Positions 43,722 through 52,227 of a stretch of 64,000 nt of DNA are shown piece after piece. The translations under genes and the position numbers were made by a program. The notes under the pieces are model-generated. The model had not been told where the DNA came from and ran no database searches. It saw only the letters and a program-made list of their open reading frames with translations. Position 1 is the first letter of the stretch, and every line of letters begins with the position of its first letter. The DNA is from Terrabacter tumescens. Its GTDB lineage: Bacteria > Actinomycetota > Actinomycetes > Actinomycetales > Dermatophilaceae. Location: the NCBI RefSeq assembly GCF_014646815.1, contig NZ_BMNZ01000002.1, positions 1 through 64,000 on the forward strand, read 5' to 3'.

Positions 43722-45098
43722 TCAGATCTCCCATTCCTCGTCACCCTCGGGCTCGGTGGGGGCCGCGGCCGCGGTCGGCAGCGTGGCGCCGACCATGCCG
43801 GCTGCGACGGTGCGCCCGTCGTGGGCGTCGATGAGCAGGAACGAGCCGCCGCGGCGCGAGACCGAGTAGTTCTCGACGGGGACGGGAGCGGCCAGGCGCA
43901 GCGTCACGAGGCCGATGTCGTTGAGCGACAAGGCTTCCGACGGCACGGCGTGGAGGTCGTCGAGGTCGAGCACGCCGTCGAGCGTGCGGACCGCCGTCTG
44001 CACCGTGCGCGAGCCGTGCTTGAGCAGCAGACGCTGACCCGGACGCAGCGGCGCGTCGCCGAGCCAGCACACGACGGCCTTGATGTCCTGCGTCGGCTCG
44101 GGAGCGTCGACCGCGGCGGCGATGACGTCACCACGCGAGATGTCGATCTCGTCGGCCAGGCGCAGCGTCACCGACTGCGGAGCGAAGGCCTCGTCGAGCG
44201 TCCGCTCGCCGAGGTCGATCCCCACGACGGTGGTCCGGCGGCCCGAGGGAAGGGCCACCACGTCGTCACCGACACGGACGACGCCCGTGGCGACCTGGCC
44301 GGCATACCCCCGGTAGTCGCGGTGGGCCTCGTCGCGGGCCGCACCCTGCGGACGGATGACGAGCTGGACGGGCAGGCGGAAGGACTCGTGGGCCGGGTCG
44401 TCCGAGGGCGGCAGCGCCTCGAGCAGCTCGAGCAGGCTGGGGCCGGAGTACCACGGCGTGCGCGACGAGCGCTCCGCGATGTTGTCGCCGTCGAGGGCGC
44501 TGACCGGGATCGCGATGGCGTCGACGACGCCGAGCTCGCGGGCCACGGCCTGCACCTCGGCCTCGACGCGGTCGTAGACCTCCTGCGAGAAGTCGACGAG
44601 GTCGATCTTGTTGACGGCGACGACGACGTGCGGCACCCGGAGCAGCGCGGTCACCGCGAGGTGGCGACGGGTCTGCTCGAGCACCCCCTTGCGGGCGTCG
44701 ACGAGGAGCACGACGACGTCGGCCGTCGAGCTGCCCGTCACGGTGTTGCGGGTGTACTGCACGTGCCCGGGGCAGTCGGCGAGGACGAACGACCGTGTCG
44801 CCGTGGCGAAGTAGCGGTAGGCGACGTCGATGGTGATGCCCTGCTCGCGCTCGGCGCGCAGGCCGTCGGTGAGCAGCGCCAGGTCGGCGGCGGTGAGGCC
44901 GCGGTCGCGCGACACGCGCTCGACGGCGGCGAGCTGGTCGGACAGCACCGACTTCGTGTCGTGGAGCAGGCGGCCGACGAGGGTCGACTTGCCGTCGTCG
45001 ACGGAGCCGGCCGTCGCGAGGCGCAGCAGCGTGCCGCGACCGGCGCCGGCAACGGCGGCTGGGTCGAGCACGGGCGTGGTCTGCGTGGAGGCACTCAT
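43722..45098 (-). CDS. cysN: Sulfate adenylyltransferase subunit 1 (GTPase)
   Basis: 458-residue EF-Tu-like GTPase. G1 is GSVDDGKSTL, then G2/G3 EREQGITIDVAYRYF and ADCPGH, G4 NKID; beta-barrel domains 2 and 3 follow (about 240-440). With CysD it drives adenylylation of sulfate to APS by GTP hydrolysis. No APS kinase domain is fused at the C-terminus, which fits reduction at the APS level by the adjacent CysH. AAGGAC lies before the ATG. A 73-base gap with a hairpin separates it from cysD. Confidence 0.95.
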   Translation of the reverse strand: MSASTQTTPVLDPAAVAGAGRGTLLRLATAGSVDDGKSTLVGRLLHDTKSVLSDQLAAVERVSRDRGLTAADLALLTDGLRAEREQGITIDVAYRYFATATRSFVLADCPGHVQYTRNTVTGSSTADVVVLLVDARKGVLEQTRRHLAVTALLRVPHVVVAVNKIDLVDFSQEVYDRVEAEVQAVARELGVVDAIAIPVSALDGDNIAERSSRTPWYSGPSLLELLEALPPSDDPAHESFRLPVQLVIRPQGAARDEAHRDYRGYAGQVATGVVRVGDDVVALPSGRRTTVVGIDLGERTLDEAFAPQSVTLRLADEIDISRGDVIAAAVDAPEPTQDIKAVVCWLGDAPLRPGQRLLLKHGSRTVQTAVRTLDGVLDLDDLHAVPSEALSLNDIGLVTLRLAAPVPVENYSVSRRGGSFLLIDAHDGRTVAAGMVGATLPTAAAAPTEPEGDEEWEI

Positions 45099-45122
45099 CT
45101 CAGACTGTCCTTGTCTTGGGGC

Positions 45123-45168
45123 CCCCGCGAAGTATCGGAGCGAGGGACGAGCGGAGAACTTCGTGGGG
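45123..45168. repeat. Imperfect inverted repeat between cysD and cysN
   Basis: CCCCGCGAAGT (45123-45133) and ACTTCGTGGGG (45158-45168) pair over 11 positions with one G-U type mismatch, around a 24-base purine-rich loop. It occupies most of the cysD-cysN gap. Its form recalls the repetitive extragenic elements of Micrococcales. Might stabilise the upstream message. Confidence 0.55.
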
Positions 45169-45171
45169 AGT

Positions 45172-46170
45172 TCAGAAGTAGCCCTCCTTCTTGCGGTCCT
45201 CCATGGCGGCCTCGGAGATCCGGTCGTCGGCGCGGGTCGCCCCGCGTTCGGTCAGGGTCGAGGCGGCCACCTCGAGGACGATCTCGGCGTTGGTGCGCGC
45301 CGGGGAGTCGACGGCCCCCGTGCACGACATGTCACCGACGGTGCGGTAGCGCACGAGACGCGTCGAGGTCGGCTCGTCGTCGCGCGGCCGGCTCACCGGG
45401 CCGACGGCCAGCCACATGCCGTCGCGGCGGAAGACCTCACGCTCGTGGGCGTAGTAGAGCGGTGCGAGCGGGATGTCCTCGCGGTCGATGTAGCGCCAGA
45501 TGTCGACCTCGGTCCAGTTGCTGATCGGGAAGACGCGCACGTGCTCGCCGGGGCGGTGCCTGGGGTTGAAGAGGTTCCACAGCTCGGGGCGCTGGTTCTT
45601 GGGGTCCCACTGGCCGAACTCGTCACGGAGGGAGACGATCCGCTCCTTGGCGCGCGCCTTCTCCTCGTCGCGCCGGCCGCCGCCGAAGACGCCGTCGAAA
45701 CGGTTGTCGTTGATGGCGTCGAGCAGCGGCACCGTCTGGAGCGGGTTGCGGGTGCCGTCGGCGCGCTCGCGCAGCCGGCCGTCGTCGATGTAGTCCTGCA
45801 CGCTCGCGACGACGAGCCGCAGGCCGAGCCGCTCGACGGTCTCGTCGCGGTAGGCGAGGACCTCGGGGAAGTTGTGCCCCGTGTCGACATGGAGCACCGG
45901 GAACGGGATCGGCGCCGGCCAGAAGGCCTTGGTCGCGAGGTGCAGCATGACGACGGAGTCCTTGCCGCCGCTGAAGAGCAGCGCCGGGCGCTCGAGCTCG
46001 CCGGCCATTTCGCGGATGACGAGGATGGCCTCCGCCTCGAGCGCGTCGAGCTGGCTCAGTCGCCGGTCGGCGGACGTCGAGCCGCCTGCGTACGCGTTCG
46101 GCTGGGTCGCGTCCGCGACGGACGTTGCCGCCGCGGCCTGGGTGTCAGGCGTGTTCGTGGTCGTCGTCAT
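45172..46170 (-). CDS. cysD: Sulfate adenylyltransferase subunit 2
   Basis: 332-residue PP-loop ATP pyrophosphatase-type enzyme with ALLFSGGKDSVVMLHLA (SGGxDS), VLHVDTGHNFPE, and FGGGRRDEEKARAKER typical of CysD. Forms ATP sulfurylase with CysN. The N-terminal 40 residues are a disordered Thr/Ala-rich extension longer than in E. coli. The start at 46170 overlaps the cysH stop (ATGA), and a GC-rich gap with a hairpin follows. Confidence 0.95.
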   Translation of the reverse strand: MTTTTNTPDTQAAAATSVADATQPNAYAGGSTSADRRLSQLDALEAEAILVIREMAGELERPALLFSGGKDSVVMLHLATKAFWPAPIPFPVLHVDTGHNFPEVLAYRDETVERLGLRLVVASVQDYIDDGRLRERADGTRNPLQTVPLLDAINDNRFDGVFGGGRRDEEKARAKERIVSLRDEFGQWDPKNQRPELWNLFNPRHRPGEHVRVFPISNWTEVDIWRYIDREDIPLAPLYYAHEREVFRRDGMWLAVGPVSRPRDDEPTSTRLVRYRTVGDMSCTGAVDSPARTNAEIVLEVAASTLTERGATRADDRISEAAMEDRKKEGYF

Positions 46171-46916
46171 GTGTGGAGTCCGCACTCGGTCTTGGCGAAG
46201 CCGGCCCAGCGGCCGGCGCGGGGGTCCTCGCCGGGCTCGACCCGGCGCGTGCACGGCTCGCAGCCGATCGACGGGTAGCCGTCGGAGAGGAGGGAGTTGA
46301 CCTCGACCTGGTGCTCACCGGCATACGCCAGCAGCTCGTCGAAGGTCCACGCGGCGAGCGGGTTGATCTTGACGAGGCCGTTCTTGGCGTCCCACGTCAC
46401 GAGCGGGGTGTCGGCCCGGGTGGGGCCCTCCTCGCGGCGCACCCCGGTCACCCACGCCTCGTAGAGCGGGAGGGTGCGGGCCAGCGGCTCGACCTTGCGC
46501 ATCTGGCAGCAGAGAGCCGGGTCGCGCTCGTAGAGGTGCGCGCCGTACTTCTCGTCCTGCTCGGCGACGGTCAGCTCGGGGAGCACGTCGACGAGGGTGA
46601 TCGGCAGGTCCTCGGCGACGATGTCGCGCGTCACGATCGTGTCGGAGAAGTGGTAGCCGGTGTTGAGGAACAGCACGTCGACGCCGGGCGCGAAGCGCGA
46701 GACGACGTGCGGCAGGACGGCATCGGCCATCGAGCAGGCCACGGCGAGCGTGCCGTCGAAGTGGAAGGCGGCCCAGGCGGCGACCTCGTCGGCGGTCGGC
46801 TCGCGCTCGGGGTCGGCGGCGAGGGTCGCGTTGAAGTCGTCGACGATCGCCTTGAGCTCGGCCTCGGTCCTCCGCTTGCGCGGCACCGTGGGGGTGGCGA
46901 GGGGGACTGCGGTCAC
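46167..46916 (-). CDS. cysH: Phosphoadenylyl/adenylyl-sulfate reductase
   Basis: 249-residue reductase: PP-loop region ACSMADAVLPHVV, substrate loops (LFLNTGYHFSDT), and the Cys pairs CCQMRK and GCEPCTRRV that mark the iron-sulfur APS-type enzyme, CysH of Actinobacteria, so APS rather than PAPS is the likely substrate. It reduces activated sulfate to sulfite. The GTG start at 46916 overlaps the sulfite reductase stop (GTGA), and the stop overlaps cysD. Confidence 0.93.
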   Translation of the reverse strand: MTAVPLATPTVPRKRRTEAELKAIVDDFNATLAADPEREPTADEVAAWAAFHFDGTLAVACSMADAVLPHVVSRFAPGVDVLFLNTGYHFSDTIVTRDIVAEDLPITLVDVLPELTVAEQDEKYGAHLYERDPALCCQMRKVEPLARTLPLYEAWVTGVRREEGPTRADTPLVTWDAKNGLVKINPLAAWTFDELLAYAGEHQVEVNSLLSDGYPSIGCEPCTRRVEPGEDPRAGRWAGFAKTECGLHT

Positions 46917-48637
46917 TGGAGGGCTCCTTCGTCGGCTCGGTGGCTCCACTGGGCGAACGTCTCGCCGTCGATGCGGCCGGCGACGTAGGAGCGCACGACG
47001 CGCTCGACGTAGTCGGGCAGGTCGTCGGCCGTCACCTTGAGGCCGCGGACGGTGCGTCCGAGACCGGCCTCGTCACGGTCGTGGGAGGCGAGGCCGCCGC
47101 CGAGGTGCACCTGGAAGCCCGGCACCTGCTGGCCGTCGATGGTGACGAGCTGGCCCTTGAGGCCGATGTCGGCCGTCTGGATGCGGGCGCACGAGTTGGG
47201 GCAGCCGTTGACGTTGAGCAGGATCGGCGCGTCGAGCGAGCCGTCGTCGACGAGGTCGGCGAGGCGCGTCTCGAGCTCGGCGATGGCGTCGGTGGCGGTC
47301 TGCTTGGTCTCGACGATGGCGAGCTTGCAGTACTCGATGCCGGTGCAGGCCATCGTCGTGCGGCGGAACGGGCTCGGGCGGGCGGTGAGGCCGAGGGCCT
47401 CGAGGTCGGTGACGAAGTCCTCGACCCGGTCGGCGGGCACGTCGAGCACGACGAGCTTCTGGTGGGCGGTCAGGCGCACGGCGCTCGCGCCGTAGGACTC
47501 GAGGAGGTCGCCGAGCCGGGTGAGCAGGGTGCCGCTGATGCGCCCGACCGTCGGCGTCGCGCCGACGTAGTAGTTGCCGTCCTTCTGCAGGTGCACGCCG
47601 ACGTGGTCGCCGGGGCCGGTGGCCGGTGCGGGCGGCGGGCCGTCGGGGAGCGGGTGGCCGAGGTACTCGGTCTCGAGCACCTCGCGGAACTTCGCCGGCC
47701 CCCACTCCGCGAGCAGGAACTTCAGGCGCGCCTTGTTGCGCAGCCGGCGGTAGCCGTAGTCGCGGAAGATCGAGATGACGCCGTGCCAGACGTCGACGGC
47801 CTCCTCCTCGGAGACGAAGACGCCGATGCGCTCGGCCAGGTGCGGGGAGGTCGACAGGCCGCCGCCGACCCAGAGGTCGTAGCCCGGGCCGAGCTCGGGG
47901 TGGACGACGCCGACGAGCGAGATGTCGTTGATCTCGTGCACGACGTCGAGGCTCGGGTGTCCGGTGATGGCCGTCTTGAACTTGCGCGGCAGGTTGGACA
48001 GGTCGAGGTCGCCGATGTACTTCTCGGTGATCCGCGCGATGAGGGGCGTCGGGTCGATGATCTCGTCGGCGGCGACGCCGGCGACGGGGCTGCCGAGGAA
48101 GCCGCGCGGGGTGTCGCCGCACGCCTCGGTCGTCTGCAGTCCGACGGACTCGAGGCGTCGCCAGATCTCGGGCACGTCCTCGATGCCGATCCAGTGGTAC
48201 TGCAGGTTCTGCCGGTCGGTGATGTCGGCCGTGTCACGGGCGAAGTCGGTCGAGATGCCGCCGAGGACGCGCAGCCGCTCGGGCGAGAGGGCCTGGCCGT
48301 CGCTGCGCACGCGGAGCATGAAGTAGCGGTCGCTCAGCTCGTCGTCGCTCAGCTGCGCGGTGCGGCCGCCGTCGATGCCCGGGCGGCGCTGCGTGTAGAG
48401 CCCCCACCAGCGGAAACGTCCCGACAGGTCCTGGGTGGGGATGGAGTCGAAGCCCTCGCGCGAGTAGATCTGCTCGATGCGCTCGCGGACGTTGAGCCCG
48501 TTGTCCTCGTGCTTCCACGTCTCGTTGCCGTTGAGCGGCTCGGGGCCGTCGACCTTCCACTGCCCGTTGGAGCGGTCGGCCCGCGGCGGACGGGTGCCGG
48601 GTCGGGCGGCGCCGGTCGTGGAGTCGGTGACGGTCAT
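46913..48637 (-). CDS. Ferredoxin-type sulfite reductase (siroheme, 4Fe-4S)
   Basis: 574-residue nitrite/sulfite reductase ferredoxin-like protein with two ferredoxin-like half-domains and the siroheme/4Fe-4S ligands CTGIEYC (C-x5-C) and CPNSC (C-x3-C). It converts sulfite to sulfide using ferredoxin. It resembles actinobacterial SirA/NirA; the operon decides for sulfite. Head gene of the cys operon. The ATG at 48637 was chosen over the one at 48661 because TACATT (48645-48650, minus strand) stands seven bases upstream, indicating a leaderless message. Confidence 0.92.
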   Translation of the reverse strand: MTVTDSTTGAARPGTRPPRADRSNGQWKVDGPEPLNGNETWKHEDNGLNVRERIEQIYSREGFDSIPTQDLSGRFRWWGLYTQRRPGIDGGRTAQLSDDELSDRYFMLRVRSDGQALSPERLRVLGGISTDFARDTADITDRQNLQYHWIGIEDVPEIWRRLESVGLQTTEACGDTPRGFLGSPVAGVAADEIIDPTPLIARITEKYIGDLDLSNLPRKFKTAITGHPSLDVVHEINDISLVGVVHPELGPGYDLWVGGGLSTSPHLAERIGVFVSEEEAVDVWHGVISIFRDYGYRRLRNKARLKFLLAEWGPAKFREVLETEYLGHPLPDGPPPAPATGPGDHVGVHLQKDGNYYVGATPTVGRISGTLLTRLGDLLESYGASAVRLTAHQKLVVLDVPADRVEDFVTDLEALGLTARPSPFRRTTMACTGIEYCKLAIVETKQTATDAIAELETRLADLVDDGSLDAPILLNVNGCPNSCARIQTADIGLKGQLVTIDGQQVPGFQVHLGGGLASHDRDEAGLGRTVRGLKVTADDLPDYVERVVRSYVAGRIDGETFAQWSHRADEGALQ

Positions 48638-48663
48638 GTAATCGAATGTATAACCGACCATTA

Positions 48664-48685
48664 TCTGGACCCATACGGGTCCAGA
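48664..48685. promoter_or_regulatory. Palindromic operator upstream of the cys operon
   Basis: TCTGGACCC-ATAC-GGGTCCAGA, nine-base arms with a four-base centre, located about 15 bases upstream of the predicted -10 (48645-48650) and thus around the -35 of the sulfite-reductase promoter. A regulator of sulfur assimilation probably binds here; no regulator gene is adjacent. Confidence 0.6.
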
Positions 48686-48760
48686 GTGCGGCCCTTTCCC
48701 ACCAAGCCGGTGGGAATGCGCCGTCGCGCCGTCACGACGGGCGTATGCCGTGTGCCCGGG

Positions 48761-49711
48761 TCAGGGACCGGCGAGCTGTCCCGAGTCGACCGCCTGCACG
48801 ATGCCGAGCACCGTCGAGAGGTAGCGCTGCGAGTGGTTGTAGGACAGCACCGCGGCCTCGAGGTCGGCCTGCCTGGACAGGTCGCGGCCGCCGGCGCAGA
48901 GGTAGTCGGCCGCCGCGAGCGCCGCGTCCTCGATGTTCTGCGGGTCGGCGACGCCGTCACCGTTGCCGTCGGCGCCCCAGAGCCGCCACGTGCCGGGGAT
49001 GAACTGCATGGGGCCGACGGCGCGGTCCCACACGGGGTCGCCGTCGTAGCGGCCGCCGTCGGTGTCGCGGATCGAGGAGTAGGCGCCGCCCGTCAGCGCC
49101 GGACCACGCACCGGGGGCACGGCGTCGTGCGAGGCGCTGAGGCTGCGTCCGCGCAGCGACGACGACTCCACCTCGCCGATCGCGGCGAGCAGCATGACCG
49201 GGATGTGGCAGCTGCTCTGGCGCTTGGCGGCGGAGACGTAGGCCGCCCAGATGATCTCGTCCTTGCTCAGCGTGGCCTTGGCGGTGCCGGTGGTCTTGCG
49301 CGGGGGCGCGGCGACGGGGATCTTGATGACCGCCTTGGGCTTCCACGGGGTCGGGTTGCTGCTCGTCCCTCCGCCGGGCTCGAGGGCCGCGGCGGGCACC
49401 GGAGCGACGCCCTCCATCGACAGGGTGGCGGCGACGCGGATCTCGTCGAAGACGGGCAGCACGAGATCGCCTGCGACGGAACCGAACCCGGGACCGACCG
49501 GCGACGGCGACCCTGCCGCGCCGGTGCCGCCCGACGGGGACGTCGCTCCCGGGGTCAGGGGCGACAGGAGCGGGGCGGGTGTCGGTGTCGGCGGGGCGGG
49601 GCTGTCCGCGGCCGACGCCCCGGCACCCGACCCGAGCAGCACCGCTCCGACCGCGAGCGAGGCGGCCGCAGCGCGTGCGGCAGTCAGCCTCCGCTCGGTC
49701 CGGCGTCGCAT
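48761..49711 (-). CDS. Exported lytic murein transglycosylase (SLT/MltB-like)
   Basis: 316-residue protein: signal peptide (about 1-42, LTAARAAAASLAVGAVLLG...GASA), a Pro/Ser/Thr-rich stretch to about 145, and a C-terminal lysozyme-like domain with AIGEVESSSLRGRS (catalytic Glu), VGPMQFIPGTWRLWGADGNGDG and LSYNHSQRYLSTVL. It would cleave peptidoglycan outside the membrane. The ATG at 49711 is chosen as the first Met of the basic signal-peptide n-region. It ends the leftward multicopper cluster but is separated from it by 100 bases and probably has its own function. Confidence 0.9.
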   Translation of the reverse strand: MRRRTERRLTAARAAAASLAVGAVLLGSGAGASAADSPAPPTPTPAPLLSPLTPGATSPSGGTGAAGSPSPVGPGFGSVAGDLVLPVFDEIRVAATLSMEGVAPVPAAALEPGGGTSSNPTPWKPKAVIKIPVAAPPRKTTGTAKATLSKDEIIWAAYVSAAKRQSSCHIPVMLLAAIGEVESSSLRGRSLSASHDAVPPVRGPALTGGAYSSIRDTDGGRYDGDPVWDRAVGPMQFIPGTWRLWGADGNGDGVADPQNIEDAALAAADYLCAGGRDLSRQADLEAAVLSYNHSQRYLSTVLGIVQAVDSGQLAGP

Positions 49712-49811
49712 GTCGCATCCCTTCCCCGGGCGGCGCGTGGCCGCCCTGGTCTCCAGTACAGCGTGGATCTGCCGCCGTCGGCGACGAACGCCGACACCCA
49801 CAGGGTCGAGG

Positions 49812-51647
49812 TCATCGTGCCACGCGGTCGCGGAGGGCGGCGGTGCCCGGTTCGTCCGCCGGACGCGGACGACGAGGCGGCGACACCGCTCGCGAGCGGC
49901 GGGCCCGCAGCAGCAGGGCGGCTCCCAGCGCGGCGAAGGCTAGCGCGACCGACGACCACGCGAGCAGGCCGGAGACCGGGGCGCGCGAGACCACCGTGAC
50001 CGGCTCGGAGCTGCTCGGCCCGACGACCCAGTGCACCGTGCTGCGGACGTCGGCGACGCCACGGCGGTGCACGACGACGTCGAGGTCGACGGCCCCGCTC
50101 GAGGGCAGCTCGAGCGCCGCCGACCAGCGCGTGCGGGTCACCGGGGTCGCCGTCACCGCCTGGGCCTTCGAGGGCCCTGCGGCGCCTGCCGCCGCGTCTC
50201 CCGCGGAGGAGTCACGGACCGTCACGGACACCCCCGTGACCGGTCCCGGGGAGGGGCGCCGCGTGTCGAGGACGTCGACGAGGGCCACGCTGGCACCGGG
50301 CCGGTTCGGCCGCAGGGCGACCGTCTGCTGCAGGTCGGCGACCGGTCGGTCGTCGATGACGCTGGGGGCCTGCTCGGTGACGAGCCGCGGCGAGACCGCC
50401 GGTTGTCCCGTCGCGAGCAGCCCGGCCAGCGCGACGACGACGAGCAGGCCGACGGCCTCGACCCCGACGAGGGGTCGACGGGTGCCCTGCGCCTGCACCC
50501 CCCGAGCGTGCAGGCGGCGGGTCGTCACCAGGGCGACGAGCCCGACGACACCCGCGAGCGCCACCTTGGCGAGCAGGACGCGACCGTACGTCGTGAGCAG
50601 GGCGGCGTCGACCGAGACGACGACGTCGCTGGCGAGGTAGAGGCCGGTCACGCCGACGACGACGACCGAGACCGTCGCCGGCACCCGGAAGCCGCGCAGG
50701 ACCGTGCGGACCTCCGGGCCCGTGAGGCCGAGTCCCGCGGACCGCAGGCCGAGGAGCGCGAGCGCGCCCACCGAGCCCGCCCACAGCAGGGCGGCGAGCA
50801 GGTGCGCCGTCGAGGTCAGCACCCACGTCGGGCCGCCCCGCAGCCCGAAGTGGCCGATGCTCACCGTGAGCAGGCCGGCGACGCCGAGCGACGCGGTCGC
50901 GGTCCACCGGCACCCCCGCGCGAGTGCCAGCGCGGCACCGAGCAGGGCGACCTCACGCAGCCCCCACCGCACGACGTAGCCCGTCGTGAACGCACCCGCC
51001 CCGAACCTGGCCAGGTCGACGAGGGCCACCGCAGCGGCCACGACGGCCGCGACCACGAGCAGACGGGCGGCGAGGCGCCGAAGGTGGGCCCACGGCATAC
51101 GCCCTCGTTCCGCCGGCAGGCGGTGGAGCAGACGGCCCACGACGACGGCACCGAGGCCGGCGCCGATGCCGGCGAGCACGGCCCAGCGGCCGACCAGCTC
51201 GAAGAGGTCGGGGTTCGTCTCGCTCGGCCCGGTCGCCTCGACCTCGCTCTGGACGCCGAAGGCGAACGTGCCCGCCGACTCGTGGAGGTCGTCGCTCGAC
51301 AGGGTGCGCCACGCGACATGGTAGGCGCCGACGCCCAGCGACGGCAGCGTCGCGACGACGCTCGCCGGCGCCTCCTGGTCCTCGTCGCTCTCCAGGAGGT
51401 GCAGCCCCGTGGCGGGCAGCCGGTGGCCGTCCGCCGTCACGACGCTGATCTCCGTCGCCTCGGGGACGACGTGCTCGGTGAAGTGCAGCTCGACCGTGCG
51501 CGGCGCAGCAGACAGGCTCGCCCCGTCACCGGGGGTGCTCGAGGCGAGGTAGGCATGGGCGGAGGCCGGCGACGCCCCGAGCCCGACGAGCAGGGCCGTG
51601 CCGAGCGCCACGGCCAGGGTCACGAGGACCCGGCGCGCGCCCATCAC
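49812..51647 (-). CDS. CopC-CopD fusion, copper transport membrane protein
   Basis: 611-residue protein: signal peptide, CopC cupredoxin-like domain (about 30-130) beginning at HAYLASSTPGDGASLSAAP with the copper-binding N-terminal His and later His in DDLHESAG, then about eight transmembrane helices of the CopD domain, and a C-terminal extracellular segment of about 150 residues plus a last helix. CopCD moves copper into the cytosol or supplies it to exported cuproenzymes. Placed with three multicopper-oxidase-type genes. The GTG start overlaps the stop of the gene before it. Confidence 0.9.
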   Translation of the reverse strand: MMGARRVLVTLAVALGTALLVGLGASPASAHAYLASSTPGDGASLSAAPRTVELHFTEHVVPEATEISVVTADGHRLPATGLHLLESDEDQEAPASVVATLPSLGVGAYHVAWRTLSSDDLHESAGTFAFGVQSEVEATGPSETNPDLFELVGRWAVLAGIGAGLGAVVVGRLLHRLPAERGRMPWAHLRRLAARLLVVAAVVAAAVALVDLARFGAGAFTTGYVVRWGLREVALLGAALALARGCRWTATASLGVAGLLTVSIGHFGLRGGPTWVLTSTAHLLAALLWAGSVGALALLGLRSAGLGLTGPEVRTVLRGFRVPATVSVVVVGVTGLYLASDVVVSVDAALLTTYGRVLLAKVALAGVVGLVALVTTRRLHARGVQAQGTRRPLVGVEAVGLLVVVALAGLLATGQPAVSPRLVTEQAPSVIDDRPVADLQQTVALRPNRPGASVALVDVLDTRRPSPGPVTGVSVTVRDSSAGDAAAGAAGPSKAQAVTATPVTRTRWSAALELPSSGAVDLDVVVHRRGVADVRSTVHWVVGPSSSEPVTVVSRAPVSGLLAWSSVALAFAALGAALLLRARRSRAVSPPRRPRPADEPGTAALRDRVAR

Positions 51648-52159
51648 AGCACCGGGACGTGCTCGAGGCGCAGGCCGGCGTACTCGATCGTCGCGTCCTC
51701 ACCGGCGCGGAGGGCACCACCGGTGTTCTGGTAGACGAAGTAGTACGTCGCCCCGGCACGGTTGATGTGCCCCTGGCGCATGACCGACACCCGGTTGGTC
51801 GACCCGTCGCGGGCCTCGCTGCGCAGGACCGGCGGGTGCTTCGTGTCGGCCTGGAAGCGCGAGGCCTTGTCGACGTCGAGGACGACGTAGCTGACGGTCA
51901 CGAGGCCACCGTCACCGACGACGGCGACGCGCGAGATCCGCACCCCGAGAGCCGTCTCCATCTCGGCGGACTGCGGGACCGGCCGCCCCGGGTCGTCGTC
52001 CCCGGCCCGGAGGGCACGAGCCCCCAGCAGGCCGAGGACGGCGACGACGAGGACGGCCACGACGGCGAGCGCCGTGCGGGACCAGGTCCCGCGCTCCGGG
52101 CGGGGCGCGGGAGCGGGGGCGCCTGCCGGCGGACCCGCGGGGATGGTGGTGGTGCTCAT
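51644..52159 (-). CDS. Small membrane-anchored extracellular protein
   Basis: 171-residue protein with a short Pro/Ala-rich cytosolic tail, one transmembrane helix (about 27-48, TALAVVAVLVVAVLGLLG) and an extracellular domain of about 115 residues of mainly beta strands (VTVSYVVLDVDKASRF, NRAGATYYFVYQNTGGALRAGEDATIEY). No family recognised. The gene overlaps CopCD by GTGA and follows the large multicopper-type protein, so it could be an electron-transfer or copper-delivery accessory. Confidence 0.7.
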   Translation of the reverse strand: MSTTTIPAGPPAGAPAPAPRPERGTWSRTALAVVAVLVVAVLGLLGARALRAGDDDPGRPVPQSAEMETALGVRISRVAVVGDGGLVTVSYVVLDVDKASRFQADTKHPPVLRSEARDGSTNRVSVMRQGHINRAGATYYFVYQNTGGALRAGEDATIEYAGLRLEHVPVL

Positions 52160-52227
52160 TCGGACTGCCCTCCGATGCTGCCGGCCGGGGTCACGGGCAG
52201 GTGACCCCGGCACGAGGTGGGACCGGA

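Noticed and set aside
46940-49999. Open frame of about 1000 codons on the plus strand
   Set aside because: Covers the reverse of sulfite reductase, an intergenic region and the transglycosylase; not protein-like.
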